Assembly: GCA_963728785.1 (NCBI GenBank)
Contig: CAVSKV010000004.1
Span: 1,364,001 to 1,428,000, forward strand
Direction of reading: 5' to 3'
Source: JAGWRI01 sp963728785
GTDB taxonomy: Bacteria; Gemmatimonadota; Gemmatimonadetes; Gemmatimonadales; Gemmatimonadaceae
DNA length: 64,000 bases
The position numbers and the translations under genes were made by a program. Below the pieces are notes generated by a model. It had not been told where the DNA came from. It did no database searches and saw only the letters and a list, made by a program, of their open reading frames with translations. Below are positions 42,497 through 51,405 of the stretch, piece after piece. Within the stretch, counting starts at the first letter, position 1. Every line of letters starts with the position of its first letter.

Positions 42497-44341
42497 TCAC
42501 GGGCGTGGTCTACCGAACGACTTCCAGCCGCGCCCGCCCAAAGAGCGCCACTCGTCCGTCAACTGTTGCTTGCGCACCATGAGTGCGTCCTGCTCAGCGC
42601 CCGTAGCCAGCGGAAGCTGGCGATCGATCTCCCGCAGCGCATCCTGCAGCCGTTCCACCTGCAGCGCTGCCAGACAGTCCTTCACCGTGCGCTCCACGTC
42701 CTCCACCGCCCCGCCCTGCTCGAGCAATTCCCCCAGCATGGCGCTCGCGTCGTCGTCGAGCCCCGCCGCAATCTCGTCGGTCGAGCGGTCCGGCGGTGCG
42801 GCGGCCATTCGCGCGTAGATCGCGCGCAACGCCGGATCGCGGAATTCCTGCGGCCCTACGTGCTCGGCCACCGTCTCAACATACGTCGCGTGATGCAACA
42901 TCACACGCACCAGCTCCCATTCAGTCCTAACCCCGGCGGTGCGCCGCGGGTCACGGCGCGGCGCGCGGCGCGGCGGCTCCCGGCCACCTTCCTCGTAATA
43001 CTCGGGCGGCGGTTCCGGCGGTCCGCCGTGCCCCCCGCCGCCCCCGCTCCCCCGGACCGATTCCGCGCCATGCCCGATCTCGCGCTCCAACAGCTCACGG
43101 CTCACCCCCGATGCCTCGGCCGTGCGCGCAATGTACAGGTCGCGAGTGATCGGATCGGTGACGGCGCGCAGGGTCGGCAGCAACCGGTCCAGCGCTTGGC
43201 GCTTCCGCCGCAAGTCACCGAACCAGCCGCCGCGATCGAGCAGCTGGATCTTGCGCTCGAACACGTCGATCGCCTGCGCGATGTGTTCCTCGAGTTTGTC
43301 CTTGCCGTGCGCCCGCACGAAGGTGTCGGGATCCTCGCCCTCGGGGAGCGTGACGACCTGCACCGACATGCCAAGGTGCAGCAGATCGTCGCCCGCGCGG
43401 AAGGTGGCCTTGAGCCCCGCCGTGTCGCTGTCGTACAGGAGGTAGACGTTGCGGGTGTACCGCCGCAGCAGTTCCGCTTGCGGCTCGGCGAGCGCGGTGC
43501 CGAGGGGCGCCACCACCTCGTCCAGCCCCGCCATCATCAGTCGCACGCAGTCGAAGTAGCCTTCCACGAGGATCGCGCGGTCGCTGCGCCGGATGGCGTT
43601 CTTGGCCCACGACAGGCCGTACAGCGTGCGTCCCTTGACGAAGGTGGGCGATTCCGCCGAATTGAGATATTTGGGCTCGCCGGGCCCCAGCAACCGGCCG
43701 CCGAACGCCACCGCGCGCCCCTGCGTGTCGAGAATCGGGAACATCAGGCGTCCGCGGAACCGCGGGCGCGGCTCCTCCGTCTCTTCGCGCTTCACGAGCA
43801 ATCCGGCCAGCAGTTGGCGTTCGTCGTCGAAGCCCAGGGTCTGGAGGTGGGCCCGCATGAGGCCGATCTCGCGCGGCGCGAAGCCCAGCATGAACCGGTC
43901 GGCCTGCTCCTGGTCCACCTCGCGTTGCGCCAGGTACTCTCTCGCCGCAGCGCCGGCCTCGCCCTCCCAGAGCATGCGCCGGAAGTACTCGGCCGCCGCC
44001 GCGTTGGCCTCCCACAGCGGCTCGCGCGGGTCGGGGCCCTCGCGCTTCCGCGACACCTCCTGCACGTCGATCCCCGCCTTCTGCCCCACGTATTTCACGG
44101 CGTCCACGAAATCCATGCCGAGCCGCTTCTGCACAAAGGTGAATACGCTCCCCTTCTCGCCGCACGACCAGCAACGGTAGCCGCCGCCGGGGGTCACGGA
44201 AAAGTTGGGATGCGTGCCCTGGTGGAACGGACAGGGTCCCCGCCATGTGCGACCCACGCGCTTGAGCTTCACGTGCTCGCCGATGATCTGCACGATGTCG
44301 GCCGCGTCGGCCACGCGCTCCACCACGTCGTCGGGGATCAT
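42497..44341 (-). CDS. dnaG: DNA primase
   Basis: 614-residue primase for RNA primers at the fork. The N-terminal CHC2 zinc finger has CPFHQGTHPNFSVTPGGGYRC and CGEKGSVFTFV (about 40-70). The TOPRIM core follows with FRGRLMFPILDTQGRAVAFGGR, PKYLNSAESPTFVKGRTLYG, AILVEGYFDCVRLMMAG and YLLYDSDTAGLKA. A Gly/Arg-rich linker (about 435-465) precedes the C-terminal helicase-binding domain. ATG overlaps the mutS2 stop by 4 bp. Not linked here to rpoD. Confidence 0.96.
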   Translation of the reverse strand: MIPDDVVERVADAADIVQIIGEHVKLKRVGRTWRGPCPFHQGTHPNFSVTPGGGYRCWSCGEKGSVFTFVQKRLGMDFVDAVKYVGQKAGIDVQEVSRKREGPDPREPLWEANAAAAEYFRRMLWEGEAGAAAREYLAQREVDQEQADRFMLGFAPREIGLMRAHLQTLGFDDERQLLAGLLVKREETEEPRPRFRGRLMFPILDTQGRAVAFGGRLLGPGEPKYLNSAESPTFVKGRTLYGLSWAKNAIRRSDRAILVEGYFDCVRLMMAGLDEVVAPLGTALAEPQAELLRRYTRNVYLLYDSDTAGLKATFRAGDDLLHLGMSVQVVTLPEGEDPDTFVRAHGKDKLEEHIAQAIDVFERKIQLLDRGGWFGDLRRKRQALDRLLPTLRAVTDPITRDLYIARTAEASGVSRELLEREIGHGAESVRGSGGGGGHGGPPEPPPEYYEEGGREPPRRAPRRDPRRTAGVRTEWELVRVMLHHATYVETVAEHVGPQEFRDPALRAIYARMAAAPPDRSTDEIAAGLDDDASAMLGELLEQGGAVEDVERTVKDCLAALQVERLQDALREIDRQLPLATGAEQDALMVRKQQLTDEWRSLGGRGWKSFGRPRP

Positions 44342-46734
44342 GCCAGGTCCGCCACGGTCACCCCAGCGCCACCCTCGTTCCAGACGCCCAGCCGGAACTG
44401 CTTCACGCGCGAATCCTTCTTGAGCATTTCTGCCACGCGCTCGCGCAGGGCGCCCGTGCCCTTGCCGTGAATGATGCGCAGCATGCGCAGGTCGGCGCGC
44501 ACCGCCGAATCGATCGCTTGCATCACCACGCTCTCCGCTTCGTCCACTCGCAGGCCACGCAGATCAATCTCGCTCGGCACGTGCGCTTCGGGGAGGTCAC
44601 CCGACCAGGCGACCGCCATCTCCTCCGGCCGAGGCTCGGCGGCCGCCGTCAGGGAACCCAGCGGCACCGTGAGCTTCAGCGACCCAACGGCCACCACGGC
44701 GTCCTCCCCGCGCACGTCCACGATCCGCCCCGCCTTGCCCCCCAACGTCCCCACGGCCACGCGCGCTCCCGGAACGAGCGCCACCGGCGCTGTTGGCGCC
44801 CGGTCCCTGCGTGCGGCGGCCGCGCGCGCCTCGGCGGCGTCGAGCGCCTGCAGCGCCTCGGCCTGTTCGGCGGCCAACCGTTCGGCACGCTGCCGCGCCT
44901 CCCGCCCCGCTTCCTCCAGCGCCTCGGCGCCCGACTGCTTGAGTTCGCGAATCGTCCGCTCGATGTCCTGGCGCGCGTCGAGGAGATAGCGGCGGGCTTC
45001 CTGCCGAGCGGCGCGCTCCACTTCGCGCTCCCGCTCGTGCACGGCATGCTCCCGGCGCGCCACATCCGCAATGCGGCGGCGCCCGTCGTCGAGCACGGCC
45101 TCCAATTCGGCCTCGCGCAACGCGAGCTCCTTCTCCTTGGCCTCGAGGCGCTCCAGCAGGTCGCGTGTATCGCGCTCGTTCTGTGGAATGCGTTCTTCCG
45201 CGCGTTCGACGATCGTCTCGGGCATGGCCAGCCGCCGCGCGATGCTGATGCCATACGACCGGCCCGGCACGCCCTTGACCAGACGGTAGGTGGGCGCGAG
45301 CGCCACGGCGTCGAACTGCAGCGAGGCATTCACCACACCGGACTCGTGCGCGGCCAATTCCTTGAGGGAGCCCAGGTGCGTCGTGGCCACAGTCGTCGTG
45401 CCACGCCGCGTGAGCGATTCGAGAATCGCCCAGCCCAGCGCCGCGCCCTCCTGCGGATCGGTGCCCGAACCCAACTCGTCGATCAGGACGAGCGAGTCGC
45501 CGGTCGCCTGCCGGATGATTTCGGCCAGATTCTTGAGGTGCGCGCTGAACGTGGAGAGGCTGGCCTCGATGGATTGCTCGTCACCGACATCGGCGAAGAA
45601 GTCATCCACCACCGCGATGCGCGACGCCGGCCCTACCGGCGCCGGAATGCCGGACTGAGCGAGCGCCGAGATGAGCCCCAGCGCCTTGAGCAGTACGGTC
45701 TTGCCGCCCGTGTTGGGGCCCGACACCAGCAGCGTGCGCTCCGCCGGGTCCATCTGGAGGTCGAACGGGACGACGGGAATGCCCTGGGCCACGAGAAGCG
45801 GGTGTCGGCCTCGGGCGATGTCGAACCCTTCGTTCGGAGCGCCAAGCGTGGCGCTCGCGCAATCGAATTCGTCGGCGAACCGGGCGCGGGCGTACAACGC
45901 ATCGAGTTCGGTGAGCGCGTCGAGCGAGGCTGCCATGGGCTCGTGCAGCGGGCGCACGCGCTCGGTGAGTTCGGCGAGAATGCGTTCGATCTCCTCGACC
46001 TCGGCGGCTTCGAGCTCGCGCATGCGGTTGCCGAACTCGATGGCCGCCGGGGGCTCGACGAACAGCGTGCCGCCGCTGGCCGACGCGTCGTGGACGATGC
46101 CGCCCACGGCACCTCGCCCCTCGCGCCGCACCGGGATCACGTAACGGCCGTTGCGGATGGTGATCGAGAGATCCACCGGCCGGTGCTGGGCGGGGATCTG
46201 GGCCATGGCGCGCTCGAGGATGCGCACCAGTTCACCCTCCGACTTGCGCAGTTCGCGGCGCAGCCGCTTGAGCTCGGGCGACGCATCGTCGCGTACGGCG
46301 CCCTCGTCGTCGAACGTGCGATCGATGGCGTCCTCGACCATCCGCTGTGATACTAATTTAGTTATCGTAGCGTCGAGCACGGCGCGAGCCACGGCCGGGG
46401 TCTTGGGGTCGGACAACGCCTCGCGGGTGCGGCGCGACGAGCGGAGCAGCTGGCCGCCGGCGCGCAGTTCCTCCGCCGTCCAGCGGCTGCCCGCCACCCG
46501 CAGGCGTTTGAGCGCGGCGGTGACGTCCGGAATCGGCTCGGGGTGCCAGGGCGTCTCGCCGGCGCGCATCGCCCGCACGGCGGCTACCCGGGCGTGTTCG
46601 GCATCCAGCCACGTGCGGTCCGTGCGCGGGGCGAGTCCGCGTACGCGGGCCGCCCCGAGCGACGAGGTGGCGCGGTCGGCCACCAGGTCGAGCACGCGGG
46701 GAAATTCCAGGACCGCCAGCGCGTGAGCATTCAC
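44338..46734 (-). CDS. mutS2: Endonuclease MutS2
   Basis: 798-residue MutS2/RqcU-type ATPase. It has a core clamp region, Walker A LVSGPNTGGKTVLLKALGLI (about 335-354), DEQSIEASLSTFSAHL, Walker B LVLIDELGSGTDPQEGAALG and TTHLGSLK. A long Glu/Arg coiled coil follows (about 510-640), a KOW-like patch (VPGARVAVGTLGGKAGRIVDV), and a C-terminal Smr nuclease domain IDLRGLRVDEAESVV to IIHGKGTGALRERV. The family acts in recombination suppression and, in Firmicutes, in splitting collided ribosomes. The GTG at 46734 lies 22 bp after a hairpin. Overlaps dnaG by 4 bp. Confidence 0.95.
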   Translation of the reverse strand: MNAHALAVLEFPRVLDLVADRATSSLGAARVRGLAPRTDRTWLDAEHARVAAVRAMRAGETPWHPEPIPDVTAALKRLRVAGSRWTAEELRAGGQLLRSSRRTREALSDPKTPAVARAVLDATITKLVSQRMVEDAIDRTFDDEGAVRDDASPELKRLRRELRKSEGELVRILERAMAQIPAQHRPVDLSITIRNGRYVIPVRREGRGAVGGIVHDASASGGTLFVEPPAAIEFGNRMRELEAAEVEEIERILAELTERVRPLHEPMAASLDALTELDALYARARFADEFDCASATLGAPNEGFDIARGRHPLLVAQGIPVVPFDLQMDPAERTLLVSGPNTGGKTVLLKALGLISALAQSGIPAPVGPASRIAVVDDFFADVGDEQSIEASLSTFSAHLKNLAEIIRQATGDSLVLIDELGSGTDPQEGAALGWAILESLTRRGTTTVATTHLGSLKELAAHESGVVNASLQFDAVALAPTYRLVKGVPGRSYGISIARRLAMPETIVERAEERIPQNERDTRDLLERLEAKEKELALREAELEAVLDDGRRRIADVARREHAVHEREREVERAARQEARRYLLDARQDIERTIRELKQSGAEALEEAGREARQRAERLAAEQAEALQALDAAEARAAAARRDRAPTAPVALVPGARVAVGTLGGKAGRIVDVRGEDAVVAVGSLKLTVPLGSLTAAAEPRPEEMAVAWSGDLPEAHVPSEIDLRGLRVDEAESVVMQAIDSAVRADLRMLRIIHGKGTGALRERVAEMLKKDSRVKQFRLGVWNEGGAGVTVADLA

Positions 46735-46755
46735 CGGCGTTACCGGGCCGGGACG

Positions 46756-46796
46756 CAAAACCCGAACGGGCGGGGAGAGTCGCCCATTCGGGTTCT
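46756..46796 (-). terminator. Hairpin between yqeY and mutS2, probable terminator
   Basis: Minus strand: AACCCGAATGGGCG pairs with CGCCCGTTCGGGTT (one mismatch) around an 8-nt loop, then TTTTGC. Long stem, short T run. It ends the rpsU-yqeY unit or attenuates entry into mutS2. Confidence 0.6.
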
Positions 46797-46819
46797 GGTG
46801 GCGTGCATCGTGTACACCG

Positions 46820-47263
46820 TCACTCCTTGGGGCCGAGTTCCTCGCGCACGATCGCGTTGATGGTCCCACCCTCTGCCCGCCCCTTGAACTGCGGCATGAC
46901 CTTGCCCATCACGGCGCCCACGTTAGCGGCCCCGGCGGCGATCGCCGCCCGGACGGCGGCGCGGATCTCCTGGGGGTCTACGGCCGCGGGCAGATACTTC
47001 TCGAGCAACCCGACTTCGTGCCGTTCCTTGTCGGCCAGCTCATCCCGCTTACCGGTCACGTACATCTCGATCGCTTCGCGGCGCTTCTTAATGCCCCGGC
47101 GGAGCACCTCGACCACGTCGTCGTCGGTGAGGTCGCGGTGGAGTTCGATCTCACGGTTCCTGGCATCGGCGATGATCGTGCCGAGGAGGAGCGTGGCGGG
47201 CTTGTCGTGCGCCTTCCGCGACGCGTTGAGATCGGCGTGCAGCTGCGCCATCAACACGGGCAT
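46820..47263 (-). CDS. yqeY: GatB/YqeY domain protein
   Basis: 147-residue helical protein of the YqeY family, homologous to the tRNA-binding tail of GatB: LHADLNASRKAHDKPATLLLGTIIADARN, AIEMYVTGKRDELADKERHEVGLLEKYLP, and GAVMGKVMPQFKGRAEGGTINAIVREEL. Start abuts the rpsU stop with no gap. The rpsU-yqeY pairing is conserved in many bacteria. Exact role unknown. Confidence 0.93.
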   Translation of the reverse strand: MPVLMAQLHADLNASRKAHDKPATLLLGTIIADARNREIELHRDLTDDDVVEVLRRGIKKRREAIEMYVTGKRDELADKERHEVGLLEKYLPAAVDPQEIRAAVRAAIAAGAANVGAVMGKVMPQFKGRAEGGTINAIVREELGPKE

Positions 47264-47452
47264 TTACGACGACCGGGTGCGGCGGTTCTTGCGGATGGCG
47301 GCGTTGAGCTTGCGCTTGCGGCGTTCGCTCGGCTTCTCGTAGTGACGATGCTTGCGCAAGTCGGACAGGATCCCGGCCTTCTCGCACTTCTTCTTGAAGC
47401 GCTTGAGCGCACGCTCGAAATTCTCATCGTCGTGGATGATGACTTCGGACAA
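47264..47452 (-). CDS. rpsU: Ribosomal protein S21, TTG start
   Basis: 62 residues, (M)SEVIIHDDENFERALKRFKKK and EKPSERRKRKLNAAIRKNRR. S21 sits near the anti-Shine-Dalgarno on the 30S subunit. The conserved first residue falls on a TTG (47450-47452) preceded by a GGGGGGAG Shine-Dalgarno about 7 nt away. No ATG fits. Confidence 0.96.
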   Translation of the reverse strand: MSEVIIHDDENFERALKRFKKKCEKAGILSDLRKHRHYEKPSERRKRKLNAAIRKNRRTRSS

Positions 47453-47509
47453 AAGTTCTCTCCCCCCTTCGTGGCGTTTGCGGCGCCGGATAAGTGTGCG
47501 TAGCCTTTA

Positions 47510-47539
47510 AGCTTAGCGAATCAGTGCGGCGGGTGTCAA
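47510..47539 (-). promoter_or_regulatory. Promoter of rpsU-yqeY
   Basis: Minus strand: perfect -35 TTGACA (47534-47539), 18 bp, TAAGCT (47510-47515). It gives a leader of about 50 nt before rpsU. The -10 is weak by consensus. Confidence 0.6.
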
Positions 47540-47588
47540 CACGGGCTCCGCCAACTGCCGCCGTGCCCCGGGACGCCCCGGGTGGTGG

Positions 47589-47594
47589 TATACT
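47589..47594 (+). promoter_or_regulatory. -10 element of the kinase gene, placing the start point at its ATG
   Basis: TATACT with an upstream TGG (extended -10 form) ends 5 nt before the ATG at 47600. A start point 6-7 nt after the hexamer coincides with the ATG, and no Shine-Dalgarno is visible. This suggests a leaderless mRNA. No good -35 at 17 bp. Confidence 0.5.
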
Positions 47595-47599
47595 GGCGC

Positions 47600-49519
47600 A
47601 TGCATCAGCCGGCCTCCCCCAACGATTCGCTGTTCGTCGACTTCCAGGTGGCGCTGGCCGGCCGGTATTCCATCGACCACGAGATCGGCCGCGGGGGGAT
47701 GGGGGTGGTGTACCTGGCTCACGAAGTCGACCTCGACCGGCCGGTGGCGATCAAGCTGCTGCCGCCCGACCGCGCCGCCGACCCCGCCTTGCGGGAGCGC
47801 TTTCTGCGCGAGGCGCGGCTGGCCGCGAAGCTGTCGCACCCAAACATCATCCCGATCCACGCCGTGGACGACACCGGCGGGTTCGTGTACTACGTGATGG
47901 CGTACGTAGAGGGGGAGACGCTGGCCGAGCGGGTGCGGGCGCGGGGGCCGATCAGCAGCGCCGAGGGCGCCCGAGTCCTGCGCGACGTGGCGTGGGCGTT
48001 GGCGCACGCGCATTCGCAGGGGCTCGTCCACCGCGACGTGAAGCCCGACAACATCATGCTCGAAGCCGGGAGTGGACGTGTGCTGGTGACCGACTTCGGC
48101 ATCGCGGCGGTGGTGGCCGAGGGCGCCGGCGACGGCGTGTCTGGCACGCCCGAGTTCATGAGCCCGGAGCAAGCGCTGGGCCAACCGCTGGATGGGCGGA
48201 GCGACCTCTACGGACTCGGCGCCACGGCGTTCTATGCGCTCACGGGTCGGTTGGTGTTCGAGGGCAGGACGCCCACCGAAGTCCTGGCCAAACAGGTGAC
48301 GGAGCCGGCGCCCGCGCTCGCCTCCATGGGCGTGGCCGTCTCCCGCAAAGTCGCGGCAATCGTCGATCGTTGCCTCGCCAAAGAGCGTGACCGACGCCCG
48401 GGGAGCGCAGAGGCGGTGGCCGAGCAACTTGGCGTGGCGATCGAGCAGCGGCGGGAACTGCCGGTTGCGTTGCGCGTGTTCGCAAAGGACAGCGGGCGGC
48501 TCAACGGCGGTGGAACCATCATCTTTCCCTTCGCGTTGCTCGGCGTGACGGTCGGCGTGACCAGCCTGTTCGGAACCGCCGCCGCGTACGGCACCTTCGC
48601 CGTGCTTGGCGTGATCAGTCCGCTTGCCTACCTCGTCCACGCAGCCGGCCGGCTCCTCCGCCAGGGCTTCGCCCAGGCGGACGTCGCCCCTGCGTTCCAG
48701 GTTGAGATCGAGCAGGCGCGCGAGGAGCGCGCGGCCCAATACGGGCGAAGCCTGGCGAAGTTCGAAACTCCGCTCCGCCATGTGGCCATCGCGTCGGGCG
48801 TTGGTCTCGCAGGAACGACCCTCTGGATCATCGGCTCGGCATTCGGGCCGAACATCCTGGGTCACGTGACCGTTCCTGCGTGGGGCATTTCACTCTTCGC
48901 ATTATGCGCTAGCAGTACATTCCTCTCCACTCTCGGGTACTTGGCCGCCATGCAGAAACGCGACGACGTGGACGGCAATTTCTGGAAACGCGTCTGGGCC
49001 GGCCGCATCGGCCGCCTGGCGTTCGCCATAGCGCGCCGGTTCGTGGGGCGGCGGCAGATCGCAACCGTGATGACGCACCGGGCGACGGAACTCGCCCTCG
49101 GCCTGGCGGCGGAAAATCTGTTCGAAACGCTTCCCAGGGAAACGCGCCAGTCATTGGACGACCTGCCGGCCGTGCTCCGCCGCCTCCAGCGGGACGCGCA
49201 GCTGCTTCGCGCCCAGTACAACGAACTGCAGGAAGCGCTCAGCGCTGCCTCCGACGGCGGCACCTCCGACGCCTACGCCGACGTCCGCGCCACCCGCGAC
49301 GCCGTACACGCCAATCTCACCGACGCCGTCGGAGCCCTCGAAACGATCAGGCTCAACCTGCTCCGCCTCCATGCCGGCTCGGCCACCGTTGAGGGCCTGA
49401 CGACCCACCTCAACATCGCCGCCGAAGTGTCGCGCGAGGTGGAGCGACTGCTCGCCGCCCGTGAGGAAATCGAGCAACATCTCGAATTTCCACGCGAGAT
49501 CGCCAGCACCCCTGCCTAG
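47600..49519 (+). CDS. Membrane Ser/Thr protein kinase (Pkn type)
   Basis: 639 residues from ATG 47600 (an in-frame GTG 18 bp upstream overlaps the -10). Hanks kinase domain about 22-280: GRGGMGVVYLAHEVDLDRPVAIKLL (G-loop, Lys), catalytic LVHRDVKPDNIML, VTDFGIAAVV (DFG), GTPEFMSPEQALG and DLYGLGATAFYALTG; all catalytic residues are intact. After a linker there are four hydrophobic segments (about 305-355 and 395-450: IIFPFALLGVTVGVTSLFG, LWIIGSAFGPNILG). The last 180 residues form a helical cytosolic tail. No PASTA or known sensor domain. Convergent with hinT, 4 bp apart. Confidence 0.92.
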   Translation: MHQPASPNDSLFVDFQVALAGRYSIDHEIGRGGMGVVYLAHEVDLDRPVAIKLLPPDRAADPALRERFLREARLAAKLSHPNIIPIHAVDDTGGFVYYVMAYVEGETLAERVRARGPISSAEGARVLRDVAWALAHAHSQGLVHRDVKPDNIMLEAGSGRVLVTDFGIAAVVAEGAGDGVSGTPEFMSPEQALGQPLDGRSDLYGLGATAFYALTGRLVFEGRTPTEVLAKQVTEPAPALASMGVAVSRKVAAIVDRCLAKERDRRPGSAEAVAEQLGVAIEQRRELPVALRVFAKDSGRLNGGGTIIFPFALLGVTVGVTSLFGTAAAYGTFAVLGVISPLAYLVHAAGRLLRQGFAQADVAPAFQVEIEQAREERAAQYGRSLAKFETPLRHVAIASGVGLAGTTLWIIGSAFGPNILGHVTVPAWGISLFALCASSTFLSTLGYLAAMQKRDDVDGNFWKRVWAGRIGRLAFAIARRFVGRRQIATVMTHRATELALGLAAENLFETLPRETRQSLDDLPAVLRRLQRDAQLLRAQYNELQEALSAASDGGTSDAYADVRATRDAVHANLTDAVGALETIRLNLLRLHAGSATVEGLTTHLNIAAEVSREVERLLAAREEIEQHLEFPREIASTPA

Positions 49520-49523
49520 CCCC

Positions 49524-49865
49524 TCACCCCGGCGGCCAGCCCAGCGACCGCCCGCCGAGCAGATGCAGGTGCAGATGGAACACGCTCTGCCCACCATCGG
49601 CGTTCGTGTTCACCACCACGCGATAGCCCCGCTGAGCGATCCCCTCCCGCTCGGCGATCTCGGTGGCCAGCTGGGTCATCCTGCCCACCATCGCGAAGTC
49701 GCCGATGTCGTTGAGCGACCCCACGTGCGCCTTGGGAATGATCAGGATGTGCACCGGCGCCTGCGGGTGTACGTCGCGGAACGCCATGTACTGCTCGTCC
49801 TCCACGACGACCGTGGACGGAATCTCGTGCCGTGCGATGCGGCAGAACAGACAATTGTCGGACAC
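49524..49865 (-). CDS. hinT: HIT-family nucleotide hydrolase/transferase
   Basis: 113 residues: (M)SDNCLFCRIARHEIPSTVV, PQAPVHILIIPKAHVGSL, and histidine triad SVFHLHLHLLGG (HxHxH). HinT-type purine nucleoside phosphoramidase. The GTG at 49865 has a strong GGAGGG 4 nt ahead; a TTG at 49886 overlapping the rsmE stop is the other candidate. Last gene of the obgE-to-hinT run. Confidence 0.93.
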   Translation of the reverse strand: MSDNCLFCRIARHEIPSTVVVEDEQYMAFRDVHPQAPVHILIIPKAHVGSLNDIGDFAMVGRMTQLATEIAEREGIAQRGYRVVVNTNADGGQSVFHLHLHLLGGRSLGWPPG

Positions 49866-49882
49866 GTGCCCTCCGGCGTGGG

Positions 49883-50611
49883 TCAACGGCCCTGCGTGGC
49901 GCGGACGATCGCGGCCGCCGCGACCGCCGCCGTCTCGAATCGTAACGTCGTACCACCGAGCGACGCGACGTTCCAGCCGCCCGCTGCCAATTCTTGCCGC
50001 TCGGCGGGCTCCAACCCGCCCTCCGGCCCCACGGCGATCGCCGTCGCCTCGAAGGGCGCTAGCGAAGGGAGCGGTGCCCCGTCCACATCGAGCACCAGAC
50101 CGCGCGCATTGGCGCAGGCGGCCATCGCCTGCCCCAGCGACGCTTCATCATGGACGGCCGGCAGCCAGGCACCGCCCGACTGCTCCAACGCACCGACCAT
50201 CCGGGCCCGAACCTTGCGCGCGAAACCCTCACCCTCCCCACGTGGCGACACGCTGCGCGACCGGACGTATGGCACGGGGCGCCAGTCGGTGACGCCCAAC
50301 TCCGCCGCCTTCTCGGCCAGCCACAGCATGCGATCGCGGTCCGCCACGGGCACGAGCAGCGAGAGCGGCGCGGGCCGCGACAGGCGTTCGCACGACACGA
50401 CCTCGACGTCGCCTCCAGCGTGGTCCAGCCGGCGCAGCGTGCCTTGCGCCACGGCGCCCTGCCCGTCGGTGAGGCGCACCGTGCTGCCGACTTCCAGCCG
50501 ACGGACGCGCGCGTGCTTCGCCGCTGCGTCGGAGAGCGGCGCCAGCTCTCCCGCCATCGGTATGCTCTCGACGAAGAAGGTGGCTAGGCTCGAACCGCCG
50601 CGACGCTCCAC
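49883..50611 (-). CDS. rsmE: 16S rRNA (uracil1498-N3)-methyltransferase
   Basis: 242-residue SPOUT methyltransferase. The N-terminal PUA-like domain has ATFFVES and AAKHARVRRLEVGSTVRLTDGQG. The knot domain has LLVPVADRDRMLWLAEKAAELGV, KVRARMVGALEQSGGAWLP, IAVGPEGGLEPAE and ASLGGTTLRFETAAVAA. GTG at 50611 chosen (GTG at 50614 also in frame), behind an AGGAGGAGG run inside the prmA end (28-bp overlap). The conserved TFFV start supports it. Confidence 0.92.
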   Translation of the reverse strand: MERRGGSSLATFFVESIPMAGELAPLSDAAAKHARVRRLEVGSTVRLTDGQGAVAQGTLRRLDHAGGDVEVVSCERLSRPAPLSLLVPVADRDRMLWLAEKAAELGVTDWRPVPYVRSRSVSPRGEGEGFARKVRARMVGALEQSGGAWLPAVHDEASLGQAMAACANARGLVLDVDGAPLPSLAPFEATAIAVGPEGGLEPAERQELAAGGWNVASLGGTTLRFETAAVAAAAIVRATQGR

Positions 50612-51405
50612 CACGCCTCCTCCTCGTATTCGGCGGTGACGCGCCACCCGGCGCCCTCCAGCGCGGCCCGCATCTCGGCGCCCTCCGACGTCATGATGCC
50701 GCCGAAGACGGCCCGGCCGCCCGGCGCCAGCGCGGCGCCAACCGCCCGGAGCATCTCTCGAATGACCGAGGACAGGATGTTGGCGAGCACCACGTCCACG
50801 GGCGCCACGAGGGGCAGCAGAATGCCGGCGTCGCCCAGAATCACGTGCACGCGATCGGCGACGCCATTGATCGCGACGTTGAACTCGGCATTGGCGATCG
50901 CATCAGGGTCCATCTCGATGGCGGCCACACTCGCCGCACCGAGCTTGGCCGCGGCAATGGACAGCACCGCACTTCCCGCGCCGAGATCGGCCACGCGGTC
51001 ACCGGAGCGCATCACCGTTTGGAGCAGCGCAAGCACGCCGCGCGTCGTGGCGTGTTCGCCGGTTCCGAACGCCATCTCCGGCTCGATGACGATGGTGCGG
51101 GCGGCATCGCGCCCCTGGGCCAGCCACGGTGGCGTAACGGTGAGCGCGCCCACGTCGTGGGCGGTGACGCCGCGCTTCCAGGCTTCAGTCCAGTCCACGG
51201 CAGGCAGCGGCGCCGTCTCGATGACGGCGCGCGGATCGGCGCGGCCGATGGCGGCGATCAGCAATTGAATATCGACGGCCTCGTCCACGTGGGCCACCAG
51301 CGCGTCACCGTCCTCCTGGACCGCACTGGCGCCGGCGGCGAACAGCGCGGCCAGCACCGCGTCGCCGTGCACGGCCGGCCGCACGCGCACGGTGGTCCAC
51401 CTCAC
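50584..51405 (-). CDS. prmA: Ribosomal protein L11 methyltransferase
   Basis: 273-residue SAM methyltransferase. A substrate-recognition N-domain is followed by IVIEPEMAFGTGEHATTRGVLALL, SAM motif RVADLGAGSAVLSIAAAKLGA and DVVLANILSSVIREML (NxL catalytic loop). GTG start overlaps the dnaJ stop by 4 bp (GTGA). The dnaJ-prmA-rsmE order is conserved in many phyla. Confidence 0.94.
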   Translation of the reverse strand: MRWTTVRVRPAVHGDAVLAALFAAGASAVQEDGDALVAHVDEAVDIQLLIAAIGRADPRAVIETAPLPAVDWTEAWKRGVTAHDVGALTVTPPWLAQGRDAARTIVIEPEMAFGTGEHATTRGVLALLQTVMRSGDRVADLGAGSAVLSIAAAKLGAASVAAIEMDPDAIANAEFNVAINGVADRVHVILGDAGILLPLVAPVDVVLANILSSVIREMLRAVGAALAPGGRAVFGGIMTSEGAEMRAALEGAGWRVTAEYEEEAWWSVAAVRA

